Source of the DNA: Bacteroidales bacterium
GTDB taxonomy: Bacteria > Bacteroidota > Bacteroidia > Bacteroidales > UBA932
Direction of reading: 5' to 3'
Length of the DNA stretch: 22,349 nt
Assembly: GCA_024683255.1 (NCBI GenBank)
Contig: JAIKYL010000002.1
Span: forward strand, 1 to 22,349
Part shown: positions 7,470 to 15,488 of the stretch, in pieces
Position numbering within the stretch: position 1 is the stretch's first letter
Layout: each line of letters opens with the position of its first letter
The notes under the pieces: generated by a model
Database searches by the model: none
The model's input: only the letters and a program-made list of their open reading frames with translations
Told to the model about the DNA's origin: nothing
Made by a program: the position numbers and the translations under genes

Positions 7470-8324
7470 GGCATGGAAGCATACGCCAACGCCGTTGGGG
7501 CCGCAGTGGCTGCCGGCGGTGGGGTTCACGTCCACGTATTCGATGTTCTGCGGACCGAACTTGTTCTCTATCATCTTACCCACCTCATGGGCGATGTGCG
7601 GTGCGTCTGAATGGCCGATGCAGATCCGATGTCCGGAGATGTCATCTCCCAGCTCGGCAATGATACTGATAAGGCGGGACATGGCGTTCAGACGGCCCTT
7701 TTCCGTGCCTACGGAAACCATCTTGCCTTCCTGGCTCATGTGGATGATGGGACGTACGCCGATGAGGGTGCCCATGGCGGCGGCAAGCCCGCTCACGCGA
7801 CCGCTGCGACGGAAGAACTTGAGGTCATCGGCAAAGAAGTACATGGCGAAATGGTCCACTTCCGTTTTGGCCCATTCCAGCACCTCGTCCAGCGTCTTGC
7901 CGGCCTTGATGAGGTCTCCCACTTCCCGCACGATGGCGTAGCTGATGGTGGTAATGCCCTTGGTGTCAATTTCTTCGAAGCGGGTGCCGGGGTACTTGGC
8001 CTTGAGCTCTGCCACAGCCTGGTCCATTACGTCGAAGGTGTTGGTCATGGCGCGGGAGAAGTGCACATACAGGATGTCGTTGCCCTCCTTGAAATCCTCT
8101 TCAAAGTAATTGATATAACGCTCCTTGGAGATGGCACTGGTGGTGGGCAGCACGCCGCCACGCAGGGTGTCATAGAAGGCATGGGCGTCAAAGGTCTCAA
8201 AATCCTCGTAGGGATACACGGTCTTTGCATCAATGCTGTAGGGCATGGAGATGAGCTTGTAGCCATACTCGGCCGCCAATGCAGGATTGAAGTCGGTGTC
8301 GGTGTCAGTGTAGATCTTAAGCAT
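7458..8324 (-). CDS. DegV family fatty-acid-binding protein (FakB-like)
   Basis: DegV proteins bind a single fatty acid and, as FakB, present it to the kinase FakA for phosphorylation. This 288-residue protein has normal family length. It opens with KIYTDTDTDFN in place of the usual DST-D start. It has TTSAIS near residue 60 (the family TSQPS-like ligand loop), FFRRSGRVSGLAAAMGTLIGVRPI at mid-C-terminus, where the family has a KGGRI-type signature, and ends with the typical HCGPNGVGVCF glycine-rich stretch. It begins 18 bp after the fakA stop and so is probably co-transcribed. The 124-bp repeat-filled gap downstream separates it from the GNAT-plsX-acpP genes, but no new promoter is evident there, so read-through is possible. 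Confidence 0.88.
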   Translation of the reverse strand: MLKIYTDTDTDFNPALAAEYGYKLISMPYSIDAKTVYPYEDFETFDAHAFYDTLRGGVLPTTSAISKERYINYFEEDFKEGNDILYVHFSRAMTNTFDVMDQAVAELKAKYPGTRFEEIDTKGITTISYAIVREVGDLIKAGKTLDEVLEWAKTEVDHFAMYFFADDLKFFRRSGRVSGLAAAMGTLIGVRPIIHMSQEGKMVSVGTEKGRLNAMSRLISIIAELGDDISGHRICIGHSDAPHIAHEVGKMIENKFGPQNIEYVDVNPTAGSHCGPNGVGVCFHAIHR

Positions 8325-8342
8325 ATCTGTAAGTTTAAATTA

Positions 8343-9935
8343 TTAGCAAAGCACAAGGATATAGTCGTAAATGGGTTGTCCGCCCTGCAAAAGGATGCAT
8401 TCGGAGAGGGGACAGGCCTCCTCCAACTGCTGCCGGAGGGCTTCCGCTTCCTCCTGGGGGGCATCGGCCCCGGCAAGGATCAGCACTATATCGTGGGAGG
8501 CGGCATCCAGCTTCTCTGCAAGGCAGAAGGCGGTTTTGCTGCGTTCGGGGGAGCCACAGAGGATTTCCTTCCCGCTGAAGCCCAGGTAATCTCCTTTCCG
8601 ACCGGCGTCCGTGTCCCGGATGGCCTGGGAGACAAGGCCGGTGGTTACCGATGCAGCGGCTTCCGTAAGGCCCTGCACCATCTTATCCACGGAGACATCG
8701 GCCGGCATGTTGGCCATGGCGTAATAGCCCTCGCCCAGGGTTTTGGTGGGGATTACGCGGATGTCGGAATCTTTGTACAGCTCCGCGGCCTGACGGGCCG
8801 TGAGGAGGATGTTGCTGTTGTTGGGGAACACCAGGATGGTATCGGCCGATGTATGGTCGAAGGCCTCCAGGAAGCGTTCCACCGGGGGATTCATGGTCTG
8901 GCCGCCCTCTATTACTTCATCGGCACCCATCTCCCGGAAGGCGTCCGTAAGGCCCTTCCCGGCGGCCACCGTCACAATACCAAGCGGCTTGTGGCTGCGT
9001 TTGAAACGCTCCTCCATGTGGTTCTCATGGTGCTGCAGGGTCATGTTCTCCACCTTGATGGTGAGGAATTCGCCCCACTCGCGGCATTTGGAAAGGATTT
9101 CTCCGGGATCCTTGGTGTGCACGTGCACTTTGATGATGCTACCGTCCCGGAAGAAGACCAGGGAATCTCCCTTCTGGGCCAGCCAGGCCGATATCACGCT
9201 CTCGTCAAAGCTCTCCAGATCCACTTTGGAGCGCTGGAGCCGGAGGAGGAATTCCGTGCAATAGCCGAATTCCAGCTCGGAGTCTTCCGTGAATGCGCTG
9301 AAATCTACATGCTGGGCCTGCGGAGCGGCCGCTTCTTCGGCCAGGGGGCTTTCTCCATGCAGGGCTGCACGCATGCCTTCCCAGATGCAGATGAGGCCTG
9401 CGCCGCCGCTGTCCACCACGCCGGCCTTCTTGAGTACGTCCAGAAGGTCCGGGGTATGCTGGAGGGAAAGATCCATGCCCGCAATCATCAGATCCATGTA
9501 CTCTTCCAGGGAGGAAGATCCGTCGGCCGCGGCCACGCCTTCGCGCAGGACGGTGAGAATGGTGCCTTCCACGGGCTGGGACACCGCATGGTATGCAGCG
9601 TCCACGCCTGAGCGCATGGCGGCATTAAAGGCGTTGGCATCGGCCTCTTTGAGCCCTTCAAAGGATTTGGCCATGCCGGCGAAAATACGGGAAAGGATAA
9701 CGCCGGAGTTGCCGCGGGCGCCCAGGAGCATGCCCTGGGAGACGGCGGCGGCCATCTGGTCCAGGCGGTTACCACTTGCGCGGGTGCCCGCCTCTATGGT
9801 CATGTACATATTGTCCCCGGTGTCTCCATCGGGAATGGGGAAGACGTTTAAGTCGTTTATGGTGTGGCGGTTCTGTGAAAGATTGGCAGCGCCGCCGCGG
9901 ATAAGGTTCAGGTATAGGTCGGCCGTCAGGTTCAT
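8343..9935 (-). CDS. fakA: fatty acid kinase, FakA-like (DAK2 domain plus DegV-like C-terminal domain)
   Basis: FakA phosphorylates fatty acids bound to FakB, giving acyl-phosphate. The N-terminal kinase domain is of the DAK2/dihydroxyacetone-kinase L type with LNVFPIPDGDTGDNM (29-43), LLGARGNSGVILS (70-82) and DSGGAGL (175-181), the nucleotide and Mg-binding loops. A middle domain carries Cys226 (GYCTEFLL) and His271/His273 (KVHVHTKDPG), matching conserved residues of the FakA middle domain. The C-terminal part from about residue 310 is the DegV-like domain of the YloV/FakA family. At 530 residues it is close to the usual 550. Its ATG overlaps the MMPL exporter stop as ATGA, and fakB follows after 18 bp. 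FakA is best characterised in Firmicutes; its placement next to plsX and acpP in a Gram-negative genome is worth noting. Confidence 0.9.
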   Translation of the reverse strand: MNLTADLYLNLIRGGAANLSQNRHTINDLNVFPIPDGDTGDNMYMTIEAGTRASGNRLDQMAAAVSQGMLLGARGNSGVILSRIFAGMAKSFEGLKEADANAFNAAMRSGVDAAYHAVSQPVEGTILTVLREGVAAADGSSSLEEYMDLMIAGMDLSLQHTPDLLDVLKKAGVVDSGGAGLICIWEGMRAALHGESPLAEEAAAPQAQHVDFSAFTEDSELEFGYCTEFLLRLQRSKVDLESFDESVISAWLAQKGDSLVFFRDGSIIKVHVHTKDPGEILSKCREWGEFLTIKVENMTLQHHENHMEERFKRSHKPLGIVTVAAGKGLTDAFREMGADEVIEGGQTMNPPVERFLEAFDHTSADTILVFPNNSNILLTARQAAELYKDSDIRVIPTKTLGEGYYAMANMPADVSVDKMVQGLTEAAASVTTGLVSQAIRDTDAGRKGDYLGFSGKEILCGSPERSKTAFCLAEKLDAASHDIVLILAGADAPQEEAEALRQQLEEACPLSECILLQGGQPIYDYILVLC

Positions 9936-12421
9936 GCTTTAGATTTTATCTTGAAGCTGCGGCGGAAGTAAGGCAGCTTGCACAGCAGCCGGAACACGTA
10001 GGGCTGCAGGGAGTAGGTTATGAGTATGGTGGACGCCATGCCGATCAGTGTGATAAGGCCGATGGAATGGATGGACGTGTGCTTAGCGAAAATGAGCGAG
10101 AAGGTAACGATGGCAAGCACCAGGGCCGAGAAGAAAATGGCCACCTTGTGGTACTTGAGCGTACGGTCTTCTCCTTCCCGCACCTCCCGCAGCAGGCCTT
10201 CCATCACAAAGATGCTGTAATCCACGCCAATGCCGTAAATGAACGTGGAAATGACAATATTGATGAGATTGAACTCCAGGTCGAAGATGGCCATGTAGCC
10301 CTGCATCACGTACCAGCTGATGAACATGGGAAGGAAGGCCAGCAGGGCAATCCAGATGTTCCGGAAGGAGATGAGCAGGACAATAAGAACGAACAGGCTG
10401 GAAATCCACAGGGTGGTGGAGAAGTCGTCGTGGACGATTTCCACCATATCCCGGCAATAATAGAAAGGATCCAGGATAATCACATGGTCTATGGAAGTTA
10501 TGGCCGCCAGCGCCTCTTCCTGGTCTTCCAGGGTGTATGAAACGTCCGTAAAGACCATGTATCGGCCGCTTTCCTGATGCTCAATGTAATTGGACATGAG
10601 TCCCGGGGGAACGATGCCGGATGCGTACAGGTCTCCGGGTTCATACTCTGCCGTAAGGAGGTTGAAGAAAGGCTCGAACATGTAGGGGAGAAGGTCGTGC
10701 TGCAGGGCCGAACGGTTCACCAGGGTTTTGAGCCTCTCCACTTTCTCCGGAGTCCAGAACTCCTTCCAGGCCCGGATACGTTCCTCCTGGCTGGCCTGGG
10801 AGCGGAAAAGCAGGAAGGAAACGGGGCTGTAGCCCTTTACAATGCCGCTTTCCTTGAGTTTCTCCAGGGACTGGTAAAGGCCGTCGTTATATTCCAGAGC
10901 CTTGTCCAGATTATCTTCCGCCCAGGCGGCAAAGAAGAAATGGTCGTCTCCATCCGTATTCTTTTCGCTGTACAGATTCATGCTCTCCACAAGGTCCGGA
11001 TTGTCATAATCCAGGTTGCGCAGATCGTTGTCAAACTTGACCCGAGGGCTGAAGACTACACCAATTATAATGAGAACCAGCAGGATTATCACAAACCAGG
11101 GTTTGCGGTCCCAGGGCAGGCTGTTGATACGTTCCACCAGCGGGAAACCGTGATTCCGCTTGAACTTGATTTGCTTGGGATCCAGGAAATGGGGGAGGAA
11201 CACCAGCGCAAAGAAGGTATTGCCGATGAGGGCGAAGGTGGCAAACAGGCCGAAGTCCCTAAGAAGATCGCTTTCCGTGAACAGCAGGCCCATGAAGGCA
11301 CCCACGGTGGTGATGCAGCCCAGGAAAACAGGCGTTGATTCGTCCCGTAGCATTTCTTCCACATCTCCCACGTAGTAATAGTGGATGAGCACGTGCAGGC
11401 AGTAGCTGATGGCTACGCCCAGCACGATGGCACCCAGACCCAGGGCCATAAGGGACATGTATCCCTTAATCCAGTACATGCAGGCCAGGGAGAAGGCCGT
11501 GCCGTACGCGATGGGCATTATCTGCTGCCAAACAAAGGTTAAACTGTGGAAGCTGAACAGGATAATGATGAGGATGAACAGCAGGGAAAGCCCTACGGTC
11601 CAGGCAACGTCCTTCTTGATGGTGGTTGAATTGGAGGCGCTACCCTGAGGATTGCCATGGATGAAGAGCTTGACGTTGGGATGGGCCTCTTCGTATTCCT
11701 TTTTGGCGCGGTCAATCATCCGCACCATCCGCCCGGCCCGGCCGGTATCCATGGGGTCGAAACTGGGGGAGAGGAACGCCAGGGCCACGGTTTTGTCCGG
11801 GCAGAAGAGGTGTCCGCCCTCCATGGCAAAGCCGGCCACGGAGCCTTCCTCGCCCATGAACCTGCTGATGACGATATTCCTGAGGCCGATGGGGTCCATG
11901 GCCACCAGCTGGGAGTCCAGGCCGGTTTCATCGTTCATTACGATGTTGTAGTTCTCCGCCATGACCTTGTCTATGGACTCTTTTTCCAGCAATTTCTCAA
12001 TATCCCGATACCAGGAGGTGTCCACGAAGGAGGGAAGATGGCTAAGGCCGAAATCCATGGCCGAGAAGGCCAGGTCCGTATCCAGGGAGGAAAGGATGCT
12101 GGCTATGTACATGCCGGTGGAATCCTTCTGCTCCAGGATGTCACAGAATTCTTCCACGGCGGCACCCAGTTCACTGGCGGGTACCGGATGCTCCGGATCC
12201 CGGGACGTAACCTGGATGAATACCTTGTCTTTGAGTTCTATTTCGCTGAAAGCCAGTTCGTTATCAATGGAAGAACGGGGGAGGAGCTTGATAATGTCCT
12301 CTTCCAGGTGAATGTGCAGGCCAAACCAGACGAACACCAGCGCGCTGGCAATCATCAGGATGTACATCAACGCCTTCCGATCCTTGAAGAAATGATAAAT
12401 GGGCAGGAATATTCTGTGCAT
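9932..12421 (-). CDS. MMPL/RND superfamily transporter (putative lipid exporter)
   Basis: Large inner-membrane transporter of 829 residues with the duplicated RND layout. One helix near residues 17-36 is followed by a big periplasmic loop, then a block of five helices with LGVAISYCLHVLIHYYY. A second N-terminal-type helix (WFVIILLVLIIIGVVF), a second periplasmic loop and a second helical block follow. The latter has the MMPL signature GIGVDYSIFVMEG (730-742), whose acidic residue is expected to serve in proton coupling. Proteins of this type (HpnN/MMPL-like) move hydrophobic or lipid-linked substrates, and related genes occur in lipid and aryl-polyene clusters. It is the first gene of the minus-strand lipid run and is coupled to fakA by an ATGA overlap. 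No periplasmic adaptor or outer-membrane channel is encoded nearby. The substrate is unknown. Confidence 0.88.
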   Translation of the reverse strand: MHRIFLPIYHFFKDRKALMYILMIASALVFVWFGLHIHLEEDIIKLLPRSSIDNELAFSEIELKDKVFIQVTSRDPEHPVPASELGAAVEEFCDILEQKDSTGMYIASILSSLDTDLAFSAMDFGLSHLPSFVDTSWYRDIEKLLEKESIDKVMAENYNIVMNDETGLDSQLVAMDPIGLRNIVISRFMGEEGSVAGFAMEGGHLFCPDKTVALAFLSPSFDPMDTGRAGRMVRMIDRAKKEYEEAHPNVKLFIHGNPQGSASNSTTIKKDVAWTVGLSLLFILIIILFSFHSLTFVWQQIMPIAYGTAFSLACMYWIKGYMSLMALGLGAIVLGVAISYCLHVLIHYYYVGDVEEMLRDESTPVFLGCITTVGAFMGLLFTESDLLRDFGLFATFALIGNTFFALVFLPHFLDPKQIKFKRNHGFPLVERINSLPWDRKPWFVIILLVLIIIGVVFSPRVKFDNDLRNLDYDNPDLVESMNLYSEKNTDGDDHFFFAAWAEDNLDKALEYNDGLYQSLEKLKESGIVKGYSPVSFLLFRSQASQEERIRAWKEFWTPEKVERLKTLVNRSALQHDLLPYMFEPFFNLLTAEYEPGDLYASGIVPPGLMSNYIEHQESGRYMVFTDVSYTLEDQEEALAAITSIDHVIILDPFYYCRDMVEIVHDDFSTTLWISSLFVLIVLLISFRNIWIALLAFLPMFISWYVMQGYMAIFDLEFNLINIVISTFIYGIGVDYSIFVMEGLLREVREGEDRTLKYHKVAIFFSALVLAIVTFSLIFAKHTSIHSIGLITLIGMASTILITYSLQPYVFRLLCKLPYFRRSFKIKSKA

Positions 12422-12446
12422 TAGTCTTTAGTACCTCGTTTAAACT

Positions 12447-12468
12447 CACAAATATAAGAATATTTGTG
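12447..12468 (-). promoter_or_regulatory. candidate Bacteroidota promoter and overlapping operator for the MMPL-fakAB operon
   Basis: Read on the minus strand, TATATTTG (12456-12449) fits the Bacteroidota -7 consensus TAnnTTTG and lies 28 bp before the exporter ATG. No clear -33 TTTG is seen. The box sits inside a perfect 9-bp inverted repeat, CACAAATAT (12447-12455) and ATATTTGTG (12460-12468), with a 4-base spacer, which could be an operator. Confidence 0.45.
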
Positions 12469-12499
12469 CAGAAAAAAAAGGTAATGCTTGGTTTGGTGC

Positions 12500-12580
12500 A
12501 CGGACACCGAATCTGCTTTTCCGTTCCCAAACGGTCATTTTTGAGTCGTTTTGACACAAAAAAAGCGAAATGGTGTCCGT
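12500..12580. repeat. hairpin element, copy B of a two-copy family
   Basis: Outer stem ACGGACACC (12500-12508) with GGTGTCCGT (12572-12580), inner stem GCTTTT (12515-12520) with AAAAGC (12561-12566), and an apical region around CATTTTTGAG. It aligns without gaps to 15489-15565, about 50 of 77 positions matching by eye between 12503-12579 and that copy. It begins 17 bp beyond the stop of the minus-strand helix-hairpin-helix gene. It probably acts as a 3'-end or terminator element, or is a REP-like repeat. Confidence 0.65.
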
Positions 12581-12596
12581 TATGAGAGAACCGCCC

Positions 12597-14240
12597 TCAT
12601 CTTTCCAGTTGGAGTTGGAGGTGAAGTGCTGGGGTGGCGGGTTGACCGGTACGGAAGGTGCAGGCGGCGCGGAGGTAGAGTTTGAGGGTGAACCAGCGGG
12701 GGAAGCGGTGTTTCCAGTTTCCAACCAGAGAGGCCGCCAGACCCTGACCGTTGTAAGCCGGGACGGAGAAGGAACCCGGGGCATCGCGTTCGTAGCAGTA
12801 AATGCGTGCGTCCCAATGATTTATGAGAAAGCCTGTAAGGCGTAAATAGCCGGACAGGCTTTCTGCTTTGTAACCGCCTTCCAGATAGGCCAGGAAGCCG
12901 GGCTGACGGCAATAAACGAACTCCGAACGGCCGGTTGCCGACCAGGGGCCGTGGCCAAAAAGAAGATCCAGTCGGACATCCGAACGGGCCGGTTCATAAT
13001 TACGATACCGCTCTGTAAAACGGAAGGCCAAAGCCCAGCGGGAGCCCGCCTGCCAACGGGCCTGCAGGTATGACCGTAACTGGAAGCGTCCGGGTTCTCC
13101 GTCGGCAGGTTTGGGGAGAAGGGCTGTATCGACCGTCAAAGATGCCGAAAACGCTTGTATGCTACTGCCAAAGCCTGATTTTCCGGAAAGCGTCACTCGT
13201 TTATCAGTTGCAAAAGATGCGCCCAAAGCCAGAGCGTATTCCCCGTTCTTTTTCCCTGTAAAATGACTGGGAAGGATCCGTGTTTGCAGAGCCAGGCGCA
13301 CTGCATCGGACGGTTTCCAGGAGGAGGCCAGTTTCCCGCCCAAAGAGCGGTTTTTCCAGGCCACTTCTCCCGCCAAGTCCATCCCTTTCCAATTCCATCG
13401 GCCATCTAGGGAAAAGCAAGGTCCACCTTTTTCCAACATGGCTGTAAAACCGCCCTGGAACGTTCTCCAGAGCCCTTCGGCATGCAGTCCCAGGGTGCCG
13501 GCGGCATCGGCAAACAGCGCGCCCTGGAAGGCCCCGCGGGCGTATTCCCAGGCACCGCCCCGGTGCAAACTCTCGTGTGAGAAAGACCAGGCGGGGCGAA
13601 GACCGGTGGACCGTCGGATAAACGCATCCGGGGTGGACAGGCTTTCCATGGCAAAGCCGCTCCAGTGTGCCGCACCCTGTCCGAACCGCGCATTATAATC
13701 TCCCAGCAAAAACCGATGATGCCCGAGCTGGATATCGGCATGGAAAGTACCATCCTTTCCCCGCCACGCAGCACCGGCCTGATAGCGGTCTCCGGAGGAT
13801 TTGTATTTGGCGCCCCAGTTTTTCTCCGTAACCTTCACCAGCAGCTGGCGTTTCTGCCGGGAAAGCGTATCTACAGAACCCGGAAGCGCCTCTGAATCAA
13901 GCAAAAGGAACGGCCTTAACGCCACCACGGCCTCCCGGTTAAAACCGTCCACCAGCGCCAGTTCTTCACAGGATAGGATGTCCCCGTGATTGCGCCTGTA
14001 ATCTTCCAGCGACGCAATCTGATAGGCCGATAAGAGTTCCCTGGCACGCCTGGAAGGTTTGTTCACCTTTATCGGCCTTCCCCGCAGATTCTCCAGCCTG
14101 TCCACTACCGTTGCATCCAATTCTTCCTCCGTAGAAGCGCCGCTCAGATAAAGCGCTGCGCGGATAACGTCCCCGTCCTGGGCCCGGAGGGACAATGCCA
14201 ACAGCCCGCAGAGAACAACTATGATCACTCTTTTTTTCAT
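12597..14240 (-). CDS. secreted helix-hairpin-helix domain protein with beta-rich, barrel-like C-terminal part
   Basis: The start is the ATG at 14240, which gives a clear signal peptide (MKKR followed by a hydrophobic core and ALSLRAQ); the frame open to 14285 only adds an unrelated 15 residues. After the signal, residues about 45-115 contain ComEA-like helix-hairpin-helix sequence (KVNKPSRRARELLSAY, ILSCEELALVDGFNREAVVAL). The remaining 400 or so residues are rich in alternating aromatic and polar strands with repeated W-G/R-W patterns, ending LHLQLQLER, as in an outer-membrane barrel or other beta-rich surface protein. Homologues are common single genes in Bacteroidota annotated only as helix-hairpin-helix proteins. 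Function is unknown; DNA binding is not established for an exported member. It is transcribed divergently from hpt and is followed by hairpin element B. Confidence 0.75.
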   Translation of the reverse strand: MKKRVIIVVLCGLLALSLRAQDGDVIRAALYLSGASTEEELDATVVDRLENLRGRPIKVNKPSRRARELLSAYQIASLEDYRRNHGDILSCEELALVDGFNREAVVALRPFLLLDSEALPGSVDTLSRQKRQLLVKVTEKNWGAKYKSSGDRYQAGAAWRGKDGTFHADIQLGHHRFLLGDYNARFGQGAAHWSGFAMESLSTPDAFIRRSTGLRPAWSFSHESLHRGGAWEYARGAFQGALFADAAGTLGLHAEGLWRTFQGGFTAMLEKGGPCFSLDGRWNWKGMDLAGEVAWKNRSLGGKLASSWKPSDAVRLALQTRILPSHFTGKKNGEYALALGASFATDKRVTLSGKSGFGSSIQAFSASLTVDTALLPKPADGEPGRFQLRSYLQARWQAGSRWALAFRFTERYRNYEPARSDVRLDLLFGHGPWSATGRSEFVYCRQPGFLAYLEGGYKAESLSGYLRLTGFLINHWDARIYCYERDAPGSFSVPAYNGQGLAASLVGNWKHRFPRWFTLKLYLRAACTFRTGQPATPALHLQLQLER

Positions 14241-14270
14241 GCCGTTTTTCCTACAAGTTACGGCCTTTGA

Positions 14271-14297
14271 ACATGTCCTGTTCATAACAAAACATGT
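14271..14297. promoter_or_regulatory. pair of ACATGT palindromes between divergent genes (possible operator)
   Basis: Two copies of the palindrome ACATGT, at 14271-14276 and 14292-14297, have centres 21 bp apart, which is two helical turns. Both lie in the 103-bp space between the helix-hairpin-helix gene and hpt; the second sits in the longer palindrome AAACATGTTT. This geometry suits a dimeric regulator binding one DNA face, but no regulator is encoded nearby. Confidence 0.25.
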
Positions 14298-14325
14298 TTC
14301 GAACTATTTTTTGCGTGTTTTTTAT

Positions 14326-14333
14326 TATTTTTG
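14326..14333 (+). promoter_or_regulatory. candidate -7 box for hpt-adk
   Basis: TATTTTTG fits the Bacteroidota TAnnTTTG -7 consensus. It lies 10 bp before the first ATG of hpt (14344) and 19 bp before the second in-frame ATG (14353). This gives a very short leader and slightly favours the second start. A good -33 element is not seen. Confidence 0.35.
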
Positions 14334-14343
14334 TTGAATCAAT

Positions 14344-14904
14344 ATGGAAATCATGGAAAAAAAGATCACCCTTCACGACAAATCTTTTCGGCCTTTCATT
14401 CCCTACAAGGAGATAGAGAAGGCCATTGACGCCGTGGCGGAGAAACTGAACAGGGACTATGCCGATACTCCTGAGGCCGATGCTCCCGTTCTCCTCTGTA
14501 CGCTAAACGGCGCCGTGATGTTTGCGGCGGAACTGCTTAAACGGCTTTCCTTCCCCTGCATTTTCAAGGCCGCCAAGATGTCGTCCTACGTAGGGACCAA
14601 CTCCACGGGCGTTGTACAGGGAGATCTTGCCGCCGGTTTCAACTATGAAGGCAAGCGGGTAATAGTGATTGAAGACATTGTGGATACGGGTAACACTATT
14701 GTGGCCATTACCAAGCAGTTGAGCGTACTGGGCGCCCGGGAGGTAAAGATTTGCACACTGCTTGTAAAGCCGGACGTATATGACAAGGACGTGAAGCTGG
14801 ACTATGTGGCCATGCGCATTCCCAACCGCTTCATAGTGGGCTTCGGCCTGGACTACGACGACCTGGGCCGAAACAGCAAGGATATTTATGTTTTAGACGA
14901 CTGA
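14344..14904 (+). CDS. hpt: hypoxanthine phosphoribosyltransferase
   Basis: Purine salvage enzyme that joins hypoxanthine (and usually guanine) to PRPP to make IMP or GMP in the cytoplasm. The PRPP-binding loop is VIVIEDIVDTGNT (about residues 106-118), with the flexible-loop region MSSYVGTNSTG (79-89) and the purine-contact block CTLLVKPDVYDKDVKLDYV-like region near 147-165. The length of 186 residues fits bacterial Hpt. An in-frame ATG three codons in (14353) is an equally likely start given the nearby promoter-like box. It is followed after one base by adk, so the two form a purine nucleotide operon. Confidence 0.93.
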   Translation: MEIMEKKITLHDKSFRPFIPYKEIEKAIDAVAEKLNRDYADTPEADAPVLLCTLNGAVMFAAELLKRLSFPCIFKAAKMSSYVGTNSTGVVQGDLAAGFNYEGKRVIVIEDIVDTGNTIVAITKQLSVLGAREVKICTLLVKPDVYDKDVKLDYVAMRIPNRFIVGFGLDYDDLGRNSKDIYVLDD

Positions 14905-14905
14905 T

Positions 14906-15478
14906 ATGAAATACTACATCCTTTTCGGGCCTCCCGGTGCTGGTAAAGGCACCCAGGCCGGCGCCATGGTGGAGCGCTACAATCTTTGCCACCTTTCTAC
15001 CGGTGAACTCCTCCGCAGCGAGATAGCCGCCGGAAGCCCGCTGGGCCTTCAGGCTAAAGCCCTCATCGAGGCCGGCAACCTGGTTCCGGACGAGGTGGTG
15101 GAAGGCATGATCGAGGCCAAATTCAAGAGCGTGGAAGGCGTAAACGGCTTCCTGCTGGACGGTTTTCCTCGCACTATAGCTCAGGCCGAAGCGTTAAACA
15201 AAATGCTGGCCAAAACCGATGAGGAAGTGACCGCCTGCGTATCCCTCATGATCCCGGACGAGCTTATCCAGGAGCGCATCGCACACCGCGCCCAAATTGA
15301 AGGCCGGGCCGATGATGCCAAGACGGAAGTGGTTGAGAACCGCATCCGCACGTATCACGCCAAGACGGAACCGCTCATTGACTTCTATAAGGAAGCCGGC
15401 AAGTACCGTGAGATTGATGGCGTGGGCACCATCCCGGAAGTACAGGAACGGATCTTCAACAGTATGGACGGAGATTAA
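14906..15478 (+). CDS. adk: adenylate kinase, short type
   Basis: Catalyses ATP + AMP to 2 ADP. The P-loop GPPGAGKGTQ is at residues 8-17, the AMP-binding blocks HLSTGELLRSEI and DGFPRTIAQAEAL are in place, and the phosphate-contact region GRADD...ENRIRTY follows. At 190 residues it is the short form: the LID insertion and its zinc cysteines are absent, as in many Bacteroidota and eukaryotic AK1-type enzymes. It starts one base after the hpt stop. Downstream, hairpin element A probably ends the transcript, since the next gene is convergent. Confidence 0.96.
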   Translation: MKYYILFGPPGAGKGTQAGAMVERYNLCHLSTGELLRSEIAAGSPLGLQAKALIEAGNLVPDEVVEGMIEAKFKSVEGVNGFLLDGFPRTIAQAEALNKMLAKTDEEVTACVSLMIPDELIQERIAHRAQIEGRADDAKTEVVENRIRTYHAKTEPLIDFYKEAGKYREIDGVGTIPEVQERIFNSMDGD

Positions 15479-15488
15479 GAGGTAGTTT

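Noticed and set aside
8683..8691. TTATCCACG, close to a DnaA box
   Set aside because: Single imperfect match inside the fakA coding region, without an AT-rich unwinding region or further boxes; not an origin.
7611..9611. 666-codon plus-strand open frame opposite fakB and fakA
   Set aside because: It is exactly antisense to two genes with clear catalytic and family motifs; its translation is low-complexity (His/Gly/Glu-rich) and has no recognisable domain. Long antisense frames are expected from strong third-position GC bias.
4881..12421. Aryl polyene or flexirubin-type biosynthetic cluster (MMPL exporter, ACP, acyltransferase)
   Set aside because: The required ketosynthases, ketoreductase, dehydratases and the LolA-like and tyrosine ammonia-lyase genes are absent.
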